A stretch of DNA of 64,000 bases. Origin: Hymenobacter telluris. Its GTDB lineage: Bacteria; Bacteroidota; Bacteroidia; Cytophagales; Hymenobacteraceae. The stretch spans positions 62,001-126,000 of the forward strand of contig NZ_JAFLQZ010000001.1 in NCBI RefSeq assembly GCF_017313265.1, written 5' to 3'. The notes beneath the pieces are model-generated. The model was not told the DNA's origin. It saw only the letters and a program-made list of their open reading frames with translations, and did no database searches. Positions 51,123 through 59,630 of this stretch are shown here, piece by piece; positions within the stretch are counted from its first letter, which is position 1; every line of letters begins with the position of its first letter. The translations under genes and the position numbers were made by a program.

Positions 51123-52775
51123 ATGAAGCATCTGGTAGCCAAAATACATCCTGACGACAACGTGCTGGTGGCCCTCACCGACCTGCCCGTTGGCACGCCC
51201 GTAACCTACGACGGCGTCACGGTTACTACCACCGAAAAGATTCCGGCCAAGCACAAGCTGGCCCTGCAATTCCTGGCCCCCGGCGACCCAGTACACATGT
51301 ACGGGGTGCTGGTGGGCAAAGCCGCCGCCGCCATTGGCGTGGGCGGACTGCTCACCACGGCCAACATCCGCCACGCCACCAACAGCTACGACGAGCACCA
51401 GGAGCGCCGCGCCAGCTGGCAGGGCCCCGACGTAAGCAAGTGGCAGGACCGCACCTTCATGGGCTTCCACCGCGCCGATGGCAGCGTGGGTACCGCCAAC
51501 TACTGGCTGGTAATTCCGCTGGTGTTCTGCGAAAACCGCAACATTCAGGTGCTGGAAGAAGCCCTGGTGAATGACCTGGGCTACGGCCGCCGCAAAACCT
51601 ATCAGCCCCAAACGCAGGAGCTGATTTCGTTGATGCAGGCCGGCAAATCGGTAGAGGAAATCCTGGCCACCGACCTGCACAGTGCTGAAGGCAAGCACCA
51701 GAAGCCGAAGCTGTTCCCGAACGTGGATGGTATCCGGTTCCTGACCCATGAGGGCGGCTGTGGTGGTATCCGCCAGGACGCCCAAACGCTCTGTGGCTTA
51801 TTGGCTGGCTATATCACGCACCCCAACGTGGCAGGTGCTACTGTACTCAGCCTGGGTTGCCAGAACGCGCAGGCCAGCATGCTGCAAGACGAAATCAACA
51901 AGCGCAGCCCCAACTTCAGCAAGCCGCTATTCATCTTGGACCAGCAGCAGCTGGGCACCGAGGAAACGCTGGTGAGCATGGCGTTGCGCCAGACCTTTGC
52001 GGGCCTGATGCAAGCCAACCAGCAGCAGCGCCAGCCCGCCCCACTCAGCAAGCTCACAATTGGGCTGGAGTGCGGCGGCTCCGACGGCTTCTCCGGTATT
52101 TCGGCCAACCCCGCCGTGGGCCACGTGTCCGATTTGATGGTGGCCTTGGGCGGCTCGGTTATCCTGGCCGAGTTTCCGGAGCTGTGCGGTGTGGAGCAGG
52201 AGCTGGTTGACCGGAGCGTAGACACGGCCACCGCCGAGCGGTTCAGCCACCTTATGAAAGCCTACGGCGACAGCGCCGTGGCCGTAGGGTCGGGCTTCGA
52301 CATGAACCCTTCGCCGGGCAACATTCGTGACGGATTGATTACCGACGCCATGAAATCGGCGGGGGCGGCGCGCAAAGGCGGCAGCTCGCCGGTAGTAGCC
52401 GTGCTCGACTACCCGGAGCCCGTAACCAAGCCCGGCCTCAACCTGCTCTGCACTCCCGGCAACGACGTAGAATCTACCACGGCCGAAGTAGGGTCGGGGG
52501 CCAACGTGGTGCTGTTTACTACCGGCCTCGGTACGCCCACCGGCAACCCCATTGCGCCCGTGGTGAAAATTGCCACCAACACGGCCTTGGCTAACCGCAT
52601 GCCCGATATCATCGACGTGAACACCGGAACGGTTATCGACGGCGAGGAAACCATCGAGCAGGCCGGGGAGCGGATTCTGGACTACGTGATTCGGGTGGCC
52701 AGCGGCGAGGAAGTAGCCGCCGTGCGCCACGGCCAAACCGACTTTATTCCGTGGAAGCGCGGCGTGTCGCTGTAA
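51123..52775 (+). CDS. uxaA: Altronate dehydratase
   Basis: 550-aa enzyme dehydrating D-altronate to KDG, iron/manganese dependent. N-terminal SAF domain (VLVALTDLPVGTPVTYDGV) and the C-terminal GD_AH domain: FLTHEGGCGGIRQDAQTL, VLSLGCQNAQ, GLECGGSDGFSGISANPAVG, VAVGSGFDMNPSPGN. The conserved Cys and Gly-rich blocks are intact. 144 bases follow uxaB. Downstream gap carries the 52790-52884 inverted repeat. Confidence 0.95.
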   Translation: MKHLVAKIHPDDNVLVALTDLPVGTPVTYDGVTVTTTEKIPAKHKLALQFLAPGDPVHMYGVLVGKAAAAIGVGGLLTTANIRHATNSYDEHQERRASWQGPDVSKWQDRTFMGFHRADGSVGTANYWLVIPLVFCENRNIQVLEEALVNDLGYGRRKTYQPQTQELISLMQAGKSVEEILATDLHSAEGKHQKPKLFPNVDGIRFLTHEGGCGGIRQDAQTLCGLLAGYITHPNVAGATVLSLGCQNAQASMLQDEINKRSPNFSKPLFILDQQQLGTEETLVSMALRQTFAGLMQANQQQRQPAPLSKLTIGLECGGSDGFSGISANPAVGHVSDLMVALGGSVILAEFPELCGVEQELVDRSVDTATAERFSHLMKAYGDSAVAVGSGFDMNPSPGNIRDGLITDAMKSAGAARKGGSSPVVAVLDYPEPVTKPGLNLLCTPGNDVESTTAEVGSGANVVLFTTGLGTPTGNPIAPVVKIATNTALANRMPDIIDVNTGTVIDGEETIEQAGERILDYVIRVASGEEVAAVRHGQTDFIPWKRGVSL

Positions 52776-52789
52776 ACTGCAAGTAGAAC

Positions 52790-52884
52790 GTCATGCTGAG
52801 CGCAGCCGAAGCATCTCGCGTGCTGATGTTGAAATAGTAATCTAGAGTCAGCACGCGAGATGCTTCGGCTGCGCTCAGCATGAC
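52790..52884. repeat. Perfect inverted repeat of the TCATGCTGAGC family
   Basis: Arms of 37 bases (52790-52826 and 52848-52884) are perfectly complementary: GTCATGCTGAGCGCAGCCGA and onward through GCATCTCGCGTGCTGA. This wording is a widespread intergenic element in hymenobacters (from memory). It lies between uxaA and uxaC. Confidence 0.9.
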
Positions 52885-53017
52885 AGGCGTTTATTGTCCG
52901 CTCTAAACTTCAACAACACAGGAGACTTCAGGACGGGTATGCCGGCCGGGTCGCTTACTTTTCTAAAACCAGGTGGGGTAGTACCTCCCGCTTTCGGCAA
53001 CAATGCCCTTTTCTAGT

Positions 53018-54475
53018 ATGAAAAAGCCCTTTTTGAACGAGGATTTCCTACTGCAAACCGAAACTGCCCAGCAGCTCTACCACGAGTATGCCAAGCAGAT
53101 GCCCATCATCGACTACCACTCGCACCAGATTCCCGAGCAGATTGCGCAGGATCGGCAGTTCGAAACCATCACCCAAATCTGGCTCTACGGCGACCATTAT
53201 AAGTGGCGCGCCATGCGTACCAACGGGGTGCCGGAGCGCTTCATCACCGGGGATGCTTCCGATTGGGAGAAGTTCGAGAAGTGGGCCGAAACCGTGCCCC
53301 AGACCGTGCGCAACCCGCTCTACCACTGGACGCACCTAGAATTGCAGCGGTACTTCGGCATCAAGGAGCTGCTCAACAAAGACAGCGCCCGCCGCATTTT
53401 CGATGAGTGCAATGCCAAGCTGCAAACGCCTGAATACTCAGTGCGGAACCTGCTGCGCAAGATGAACGTGGAAGTGGTGTGCACCACCGATGACCCGGCT
53501 GATTCGCTAGAATACCACCGCGCCATCATCGAAAGCGGCTTCGACGTTCAGATTCTGCCAACCTTCCGTGCCGACAAGGCCATGTCGCCGGAAAGCGCCG
53601 CGGCTTACAACCACTACCTGGATAAGCTGGGCGAAGCGGCCGACGTGGAAATCCGCACGTTCAGTGACCTGGAAAACGCCTTGCGTTTGCGCCACGACTT
53701 CTTTGCGTCGTTGGGTTGCCGCTTGTCGGACCACGGCTTGGAGCAGATTTACGCCGCTGACTATACCACTGAGGAAATCAACTCCATCTTCGTGAAAGTA
53801 CGGGGCGGGGAGGAACTGACTGCCAGCGAAGTGCTGCAATTCAAATCAGCTATGCTGGTGCTGCTGGCTGAAATGGATTGGGAGAAAAACTGGACGCAGC
53901 AGTACCATTTGGGTGCGCTCCGCAACAACAACTCCCGCATGCTGCGCCAGCTCGGGCCCGATACCGGCTGGGATTCCATCGGCGACTTCTCGCAGGGCCA
54001 GGCTCTGTCGCGCTTCCTCGACCGGCTGGATGGGCAGGACAAGCTGGCTAAAACCATCATCTACAACCTCAACCCCGCCGACAACGAGTTGATTGCCACC
54101 ATGATTGGCAACTTCAACGATGGTTCGGTGGCGGGTAAGGTGCAGTTCGGTTCCGGCTGGTGGTTCCTCGACCAGAAGGACGGCATGGAAAAGCAAATCA
54201 ACGCGCTGTCGAACATGGGGCTGCTGAGCCGCTTCGTGGGCATGCTCACTGATTCGCGCAGCTTCCTCTCGTACCCGCGCCACGAGTATTTCCGCCGCAT
54301 TCTGTGCAACCTGCTCGGCAACGACGTGGAAAACGGCGAGCTGCCCGACGACATGGCCCATCTTGGCGCCATCGTGCAGAATATCTGCTACAACAACGCC
54401 AAGGAGTATTTCGGCTTCGAGGCGGCCACTGCAACCGTAGCCGACGCCAGCAAAGCCAGCTTTGCCCATAGCTAA
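53018..54475 (+). CDS. uxaC: Glucuronate isomerase
   Basis: 485-aa amidohydrolase-fold enzyme isomerising D-galacturonate to tagaturonate (and glucuronate to fructuronate). IIDYHSHQIPEQIAQDRQF carries the metal-binding HxH; IWLYGDHYKWRAMRTNGV and FITGDASDWEKFEKW plus NPLYHWTHLELQRYF match E. coli UxaC closely; TTDDPADSLEYH holds a further catalytic Asp region. Start MKKPFLNEDF chosen; MPFSS five codons upstream also possible. The 242-base gap before it contains the perfect inverted repeat, so it may be a separate transcript. Confidence 0.96.
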   Translation: MKKPFLNEDFLLQTETAQQLYHEYAKQMPIIDYHSHQIPEQIAQDRQFETITQIWLYGDHYKWRAMRTNGVPERFITGDASDWEKFEKWAETVPQTVRNPLYHWTHLELQRYFGIKELLNKDSARRIFDECNAKLQTPEYSVRNLLRKMNVEVVCTTDDPADSLEYHRAIIESGFDVQILPTFRADKAMSPESAAAYNHYLDKLGEAADVEIRTFSDLENALRLRHDFFASLGCRLSDHGLEQIYAADYTTEEINSIFVKVRGGEELTASEVLQFKSAMLVLLAEMDWEKNWTQQYHLGALRNNNSRMLRQLGPDTGWDSIGDFSQGQALSRFLDRLDGQDKLAKTIIYNLNPADNELIATMIGNFNDGSVAGKVQFGSGWWFLDQKDGMEKQINALSNMGLLSRFVGMLTDSRSFLSYPRHEYFRRILCNLLGNDVENGELPDDMAHLGAIVQNICYNNAKEYFGFEAATATVADASKASFAHS

Positions 54476-54481
54476 TAGGAT

Positions 54482-54548
54482 GTAGCGCGGAGTGAGCCTT
54501 CGCGCTGCTTTTTTTCACTTCAGCAACGATACGAGGCCCCGCGCTTCG
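54482..54548. repeat. Degraded member of the GTAGCGCGAA family
   Basis: GTAGCGCGGAGTGAGCCTTC at 54482 and CAACGATACGAGGCCCCGCG near 54523 are recognisable arms of the family at 35012-35103 with several changes. Located between uxaC and kdgK. Confidence 0.5.
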
Positions 54549-54565
54549 TGGAATTATAGCACTAC

Positions 54566-55573
54566 ATGAAACAGGTAGTAACCTTCGGGGAAATCATGAT
54601 GCGGTTGTCGACGCCGCTCAACTACCGGCTCACGCAATCGGCGAGCCTGGAGGTGAACTACGGCGGCGGCGACGCCAACGTAGCCGCCGCCGTGGCGGGC
54701 CTCGGCATCCCGGCCGCGCACGTCACTTGCTTTCCCGCCAACGAGCTGGGCCAAGCCGCCGTGCAGAGCTTTCAGCGCCTCGGCGTGGATATGCAGCATA
54801 CCGTGTACAGCGGCAAGCGGCTCGGGTTGTATTTTCTGGAAGTAGGGGCATCGTTGCGGCCCAGCAAAGTGGTGTACGACCGCGCCGACTCGTCGTTTGC
54901 CAACCTCGACCCCGCGGCTTTCGATTGGGATGAAATCCTGAAAGATGCGCAGTGGCTGCACTGGACCGGCATTACGCCCGCCATTTCGGCGGCTACCGCG
55001 CAAGCTACTGCCGATGCCATTGCCGCCGCCCGCCGCCTGGGTATCACCGTTTCGGCCGACGTGAACTACCGCCGCAACCTGTGGCAGTACGGCCAGACCG
55101 CCCAAGAGGTGATGACCGACCTGGTAGCCGGCTGCGACGTGGTGGTGTGCTCCGAGAATGACGCCAACGACTTGTTCGGCATTCAGGTGGCCGCCGGGGC
55201 TGAAAACAAGTTTGCCTCGATGGGGGAGCAGCTGATGGCCCGCTTCCCGCAAATCCGGCAGGTGATTTCCACCCGCCGCAAAACCCAAAGCGCCTCGCAC
55301 GAGCGAATCAAAGGCATGCTCTTCGATGGCACTTACACCGAAACGCCCTACCTCGACATCACGCCCGTAGTGGACCGGATTGGCGGCGGCGACGCCTTCA
55401 TGGGCGGTTTCATCTACGGAGCCCTGACGTATGCTACGCCCGCCGAAGCGCTGAGCTTTGCGCTGGCTGCCTCGGCCCTCAAGCACACCATCCACGGCGA
55501 CGTGAACCTGGTAACGGCCGCCGAAGTGGAGCACGTGATGCAAGGCAATACCACCGGCCGCTTAGTGCGTTGA
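54566..55573 (+). CDS. kdgK: 2-dehydro-3-deoxygluconokinase
   Basis: PfkB-family sugar kinase phosphorylating KDG to KDPG. Seen: VTFGEIMMRLSTP and YGGGDANVAAAVAGLG at the N-terminus (substrate loop), LGLYFLEVG and the ATP/catalytic motif PVVDRIGGGDAFMGGFIYG with its base Asp. 335 aa matches the family. Substrate assigned from operon context; other ribokinase-like kinases are similar. Starts 90 bases after uxaC. Confidence 0.93.
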   Translation: MKQVVTFGEIMMRLSTPLNYRLTQSASLEVNYGGGDANVAAAVAGLGIPAAHVTCFPANELGQAAVQSFQRLGVDMQHTVYSGKRLGLYFLEVGASLRPSKVVYDRADSSFANLDPAAFDWDEILKDAQWLHWTGITPAISAATAQATADAIAAARRLGITVSADVNYRRNLWQYGQTAQEVMTDLVAGCDVVVCSENDANDLFGIQVAAGAENKFASMGEQLMARFPQIRQVISTRRKTQSASHERIKGMLFDGTYTETPYLDITPVVDRIGGGDAFMGGFIYGALTYATPAEALSFALAASALKHTIHGDVNLVTAAEVEHVMQGNTTGRLVR

Positions 55574-55668
55574 TTGGTTTTCGGTGAGTTGTGTTTGGTT
55601 TTTAGTTGAAAGATTAAAAGCCGGAACAGCGAGCCAAAAACCAAAAACAACTTACCAAAAACCAATCA
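55571..55668. repeat. AACCAAAAACC-type inverted repeat, ending 3 bases before eda
   Basis: TGATTGGTTTTCGGTGAGTT (from 55571) pairs with AACTTACCAAAAACCAATCA ending at 55668, with TGTTTGGTTTTTAG opposite CCAAAAACCAAAAACA inside. The right arm ends 3 bases before the aldolase ATG; the left arm starts in the kdgK stop. Confidence 0.85.
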
Positions 55669-55671
55669 GAA

Positions 55672-56328
55672 ATGTCCCGATTCTCTCCCGCTGAAGCTTT
55701 CGAAACCGTGCTGCGCTACCCCGTGGTGCCGGTGTTCTACCACGCCGACGCGGCCTATGCCAAGCGTATTCTGCAAGCCTGCTACGCCGGTGGGTTGCGC
55801 GTGTTTGAGTTTACCAACCGGGGCGAGCAGGCCTACGACGTATTCGTTGAACTGGTAGCCTTCGTGCAGGAAAGCTGCCCCGATATGCTGCTGGGCATTG
55901 GTACCATTTACGTGGCCGAAGATGCCGAGCGGTTTATTGCCGCCGGCGCCGACTTCGTGGTGCAGCCCTGCCTGACCACCGAAGTAGCCGAGGTGTGCCA
56001 CAAGCACAACATTCCGTGGCTGCCCGGCACCATGACCATCTCGGAAGTGTACCAGGCTTCCAAAATGGGGGCTGCCATTGTGAAGATATTCCCTGGCAAC
56101 GTGGTCGGGCCGGGCTTTATCAAGAGTTTGCGCGGCCCGATGCCCAAGGTGCCCATTATGGTGACGGGTGGGGTAGAGCCCACCAACGACAGTTTGAAAG
56201 AGTGGTTTGAGGCCGGCGTAAACGTGGTAGGCATGGGCTCCCAGCTCTTCAAGAATGCCGATGACACCGAGGCACTAAGCCGGCAGATTGCCGAACTGCT
56301 GAAATTTGTAGATACCTTGAAAAAGTGA
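55672..56328 (+). CDS. eda: KDPG/KHG aldolase
   Basis: 218-aa class I aldolase splitting 2-keto-3-deoxy-6-phosphogluconate into pyruvate and glyceraldehyde-3-phosphate, ending the uronate route. Schiff-base Lys is in GAAIVKIFPGNVVGPGF; the N-terminal VVPVFYHADAAYAKRILQAC, general acid Glu in GLRVFEFTNRG and GIGTIYVAEDAERFIAAGAD are typical; the phosphate site is in VTGGVEPTNDSLKEW. Kinase and aldolase are separated by the repeat, with the aldolase's ribosome-binding region inside its right arm. Confidence 0.95.
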   Translation: MSRFSPAEAFETVLRYPVVPVFYHADAAYAKRILQACYAGGLRVFEFTNRGEQAYDVFVELVAFVQESCPDMLLGIGTIYVAEDAERFIAAGADFVVQPCLTTEVAEVCHKHNIPWLPGTMTISEVYQASKMGAAIVKIFPGNVVGPGFIKSLRGPMPKVPIMVTGGVEPTNDSLKEWFEAGVNVVGMGSQLFKNADDTEALSRQIAELLKFVDTLKK

Positions 56329-56407
56329 CACCGGGCTGCCCGGTGCCACGCGGGTGCCGGCAGTTTGCCACCACGTACTGCCCCCTGACTTCCTTTCCCG
56401 AACTCGC

Positions 56408-57769
56408 ATGATTCCATCCCCAACCCAGTCTCCCCCCGCCCTATCCCCGGTTGAGTCGACCATGGGTAAGTACCGCTGGACCATCTGTTCCCTGGTGTTC
56501 TTCGCTACTACCGTCAACTACCTCGACCGGGCCGTTATTTCGCTGTTGAAACCGTACTTGGAAACCGAGTTCAAGTGGAATTCCGGGGACTACGCCAATA
56601 TTGAAATTGCGTTCAAGCTAGCCTATTCCCTGGGTATGTTGGGGGTGGGCCGCATCATTGACAAGCTGGGGACCAAGATGGGCTATGCCCTTTCCACGTT
56701 TTTGTGGAGTTTGGCCGCCATTGGGCACGCCTTCGTTACCAGCACGCTGGGATTCAGCGTCGCCCGTGCTTTCCTGGGCGTAACCGAAGCCGGTAACTTC
56801 CCGGCGGCCATCAAAACTACTGCCGAGTGGTTTCCGCAGAAGGAGCGGGCCTTGGCAACCGGTATTTTCAACTCGGGCTCCAATGTGGGCGCCATTATTG
56901 CACCGCTTACGGTGCCGCTCATTGCCGAAACCATTGGCTGGCAGTGGGCTTTTATCATCACCGGGGCGTTGGGTTTTGTGTGGCTGGGACTGTGGTTCTG
57001 GCTATATGAAGTGCCCGCCCGCCATGCCCGCCTCACCAAAGCCGAGTTCGACTACATCCACAGCGACGTGGACGATTTGGCTGCCGTATCGGTGGAGACC
57101 CAGCCGAAGGTGTCGTGGTTCAAGCTGCTGAGCTTCCGCCAAACCTGGGCATTCGTGTTGGGCAAGTTCCTGACCGACCCTATCTGGTGGTTCTACCTGT
57201 TCTGGTTGCCCGATTTCCTGAACAAGCAGTACGGTCTCAAAGGTACCGACGTGGCATTGCCGGTAGCGGCCGTGTATGTGCTGTCGAGCATTGGTAGCGT
57301 GGGGGGCGGCTGGATTCCGCTGAACTTCATTCGGCGTGGTATGCCCGCTTTCAAAGCCCGCAAAACCTCGATGCTGCTGATTGCCTTGTGCGTGTTCCCG
57401 ATTGTGTTTGCCCAGCAGTTAGGCCAGGTAAATATGTGGCTGGCAGTACTGGTAATTGGCATTGCGGCCGCCGCTCACCAAGCTTGGAGTGCCAACATCT
57501 TCACCACTGTGTCGGACATGTTCCCGAAACGGACGGTGGCTTCGGTAACTGGTATCGGTGGAATGGCTGGCGGTTTGGGAGGTATTTTGCTCACGGCGCT
57601 GGTGCAGAAAAATATGTTCGTGTATTACGAGAGCATCAACCAGCTTGACAAAGCCTATTTCATCATGTTCTGGATTTGCGGTGGTGCCTACCTGTTAGCC
57701 TGGGTGTTGATGCACTTCCTGGCGCCCCGCATGAAGCAGATTGATTTGGATAATACCGCCACAGCCTAG
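56408..57769 (+). CDS. exuT: MFS hexuronate transporter (ExuT-like)
   Basis: 453-aa inner-membrane symporter of the major facilitator superfamily, ACS subgroup. It has about 12 helices; YRWTICSLVFFATTVNYLDR is the first, with GRIIDKLGTKMGYALSTF the MFS motif between helices 2 and 3, and RAFLGVTEAGNFPAAIKT in helix 4. Very similar layout to ExuT/GarP carriers. Substrates are galacturonate/glucuronate by context. Start MIPSPTQ chosen; MGKYRW 18 codons downstream is also possible. 79 bases after eda. Confidence 0.93.
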   Translation: MIPSPTQSPPALSPVESTMGKYRWTICSLVFFATTVNYLDRAVISLLKPYLETEFKWNSGDYANIEIAFKLAYSLGMLGVGRIIDKLGTKMGYALSTFLWSLAAIGHAFVTSTLGFSVARAFLGVTEAGNFPAAIKTTAEWFPQKERALATGIFNSGSNVGAIIAPLTVPLIAETIGWQWAFIITGALGFVWLGLWFWLYEVPARHARLTKAEFDYIHSDVDDLAAVSVETQPKVSWFKLLSFRQTWAFVLGKFLTDPIWWFYLFWLPDFLNKQYGLKGTDVALPVAAVYVLSSIGSVGGGWIPLNFIRRGMPAFKARKTSMLLIALCVFPIVFAQQLGQVNMWLAVLVIGIAAAAHQAWSANIFTTVSDMFPKRTVASVTGIGGMAGGLGGILLTALVQKNMFVYYESINQLDKAYFIMFWICGGAYLLAWVLMHFLAPRMKQIDLDNTATA

Positions 57770-57885
57770 TAGTAAGCAGGCCGGGTGCAACTCCCGGCCC
57801 GCTCAGGCTTTGTACTGATTTTCTATTTTCTGTTCCTTTTCCTTGACTACGCCCGGCAAATGCCGGACGCTTCCTTCGTACTGCC

Positions 57886-58359
57886 ATGAAAAAACTGAAT
57901 TTCCTGCTGGCGCTGCTGTTTCTGGCGCTGCCGGCCCTCACCTTCGCCCAAAACCAAAAGAACGTAGCCGCCGCTAAAGAGGTGGAAGCACTGGAGCGTC
58001 AGCGTTTCGAGGCCCAGGTGAAGAAGGACTACACCGTTCTGGAAAAAGTATTTGCCGACGACTTGGTGTACACGCACTCCAACGGCAAGCAGAACAACAA
58101 AACCGAGTACATCCAATCCATCCGCGACGGTAAGAGCGTGTATGATAAGATTGACGTGGAAGCCGTGAACGTGCGCGCCTACAACGATGGCAAAGCCGCC
58201 GTAGTGAACGGCACCATCACCATCTACCAGCCCAACAAGCCCGACGGTACGCCCAATGTGGCGCACATCAAATACGTGGTGGTGCAGGTGAAAGACCCCA
58301 AGAAAGGCTGGCAGGTAGTGCTGTGGCAGTCGCAGAAACAGCCCGAAGTGAAAAGCTAG
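57886..58359 (+). CDS. Secreted NTF2-like (DUF4440) protein
   Basis: 157-aa exported protein with signal peptide MKKLNFLLALLFLALPALTFAQ and a cone-shaped NTF2-like domain: AKEVEALERQRFEAQVKKDY, FADDLVYTHSNGKQNNKTEY, IDVEAVNVRAYNDGKAAVV, and YVVVQVKDPKKGWQVVLWQSQ. DUF4440-type proteins bind small molecules or act as isomerase-like folds; no catalytic residue is certain. It is embedded in the uronate operon and might bind a periplasmic sugar acid, which is a guess from position. Confidence 0.88.
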   Translation: MKKLNFLLALLFLALPALTFAQNQKNVAAAKEVEALERQRFEAQVKKDYTVLEKVFADDLVYTHSNGKQNNKTEYIQSIRDGKSVYDKIDVEAVNVRAYNDGKAAVVNGTITIYQPNKPDGTPNVAHIKYVVVQVKDPKKGWQVVLWQSQKQPEVKS

Positions 58360-58459
58360 CTTTTATCTGGCTGTTAGCTTTTCGCTGACAGCTGTTAGCT
58401 GGCCTTTTCATCCCCTTTATTTCAAAAGCTAGCAGCCATCAGCTATTAGCTAACAGCTT
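58355..58459. repeat. GCTAGC/AGCTAACAGC-type inverted repeat before fbp
   Basis: GCTAGCTTTTATCTGGCTGT, GTTAGCTTTT and CAGCTGTTAGCTGGCC on the left pair imperfectly with AAAAGCTAGCAGCCATCAGC and TAGCTAACAGC up to about 58457, 10 bases before the fbp ATG. Confidence 0.7.
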
Positions 58460-58468
58460 CAGTACGTT

Positions 58469-59491
58469 ATGAGTATCACCCAGGAGAATACATTAGCGCA
58501 GCCCGTTGGCATCACGCTGGAGCGCTACATTATGCGCAAGCAAGCCGAGTTTCCGTACGCCACTGGTGAGCTGTCGCAGTTGCTGCGCGACCTGGCGCTG
58601 GCCGGCAAAATCGTGCACCGGGAAGTGAACCGGGCCGGCCTCTCCGACATCACCGGCGGCATGGGCACCCAGAACGTGCAGGGCGAAAACCAGCAGAAGC
58701 TGGACATGGAAGCGCACATCCGGTTTGTACGGGCCCTGAAAAACGGCCGCGAAACCTGCGCTATCCTGTCCGAGGAAGAAGCCGAAATCATCCACACCGA
58801 CAACGACTCCGGCAACTACGTGGTGGCCATGGACCCGCTCGACGGTTCCTCGAACATCGATGTGAATGTGAGCATCGGGACGCTGTTCAGCATCTACCGC
58901 CGCGTAACGCCGGTAGGCACCAAGGCTTCGGAGGCCGATTTCCTGCAAGGCGGGCGGCAGCAGGTGGCGGCGGGCTACATCCTGTACGGCTCCAGCACGA
59001 TGTTCGTGTACACCACCGGCCACGGCGTGGTAGGCTTCACGTATGAGCAGTCGTTGGGCGAGTTTTTCCTGTCGCACCCCAACATCCAGATTCCCAAGCA
59101 AGGCAAAATCTTCTCCTGCAACGAAGGTTACTGGTTCGACTATCCGGAGTCTGTCCGCACGTTTTTGATGAACTGCAAGCGCCGCGAATACTCCGGCCGC
59201 TACATCGGCTCGTTGGTGGCCGACTACCACCGCAACCTCTTCAACGGCGGCATCTATATGTATCCGCCCACCAGCAAAAACCCGAATGGCAAGCTGCGGC
59301 TGCTGTATGAGTGCTACCCGTTGGCCATGCTGATTGAGCAGGCCGGTGGCCAGGCCGTTGTATCGGCCACCGAAGCCGTGCTCGACATTGTGCCCACCGA
59401 GTTGCACCAGCGCACCCCGCTGTTTATCGGCTCCCCCGATATGGTGCAGGAACTGGTAGCTTCTGGCCAAGCCGTGCTAGCCGCCGTCTAA
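58469..59491 (+). CDS. fbp: Class 1 fructose-1,6-bisphosphatase
   Basis: 340-aa cytoplasmic phosphatase making fructose-6-phosphate in gluconeogenesis. The lithium-sensitive phosphatase metal motif is YVVAMDPLDGSSNIDVNVS, preceded by AILSEEEAEI; N-terminal ELSQLLRDLALAGKIVHREV and C-terminal KLRLLYECYPLAMLIEQAG match bacterial FBPase I. Its place in a uronate operon makes sense: growth on uronates yields triose phosphate and pyruvate, so hexose phosphates must be rebuilt. Confidence 0.96.
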   Translation: MSITQENTLAQPVGITLERYIMRKQAEFPYATGELSQLLRDLALAGKIVHREVNRAGLSDITGGMGTQNVQGENQQKLDMEAHIRFVRALKNGRETCAILSEEEAEIIHTDNDSGNYVVAMDPLDGSSNIDVNVSIGTLFSIYRRVTPVGTKASEADFLQGGRQQVAAGYILYGSSTMFVYTTGHGVVGFTYEQSLGEFFLSHPNIQIPKQGKIFSCNEGYWFDYPESVRTFLMNCKRREYSGRYIGSLVADYHRNLFNGGIYMYPPTSKNPNGKLRLLYECYPLAMLIEQAGGQAVVSATEAVLDIVPTELHQRTPLFIGSPDMVQELVASGQAVLAAV

Positions 59492-59499
59492 CACGGTAT

Positions 59500-59597
59500 G
59501 TAGCGCGAAAATCCGTTTCGCGACGAGCGAAGCGAGTATTCGGCGCTGCACTCGTAGGAACTCGCTATGCTCGTCGCGAAACGGATTTTCGCGCTAC
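59500..59597. repeat. GTAGCGCGAAA-type inverted repeat
   Basis: GTAGCGCGAAAATCCGTTTC (59500-59519) continues to TCGCTTCGCTCG-like words; the right arm GAAACGGATTTTCGCGCTAC ends at 59597. Arms of about 37 bases are nearly perfect, 33 bases before the next gene. Confidence 0.9.
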
Positions 59598-59630
59598 AAC
59601 TCTGCTCCACTACCCCCAAACTCCCATCCC

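Noticed and set aside
57776..57802. GGCCGGG/CCCGGCC hairpin after exuT as a terminator
   Set aside because: Short stem with no T-run and the downstream genes appear to be in the same transcription unit, so support is too weak.
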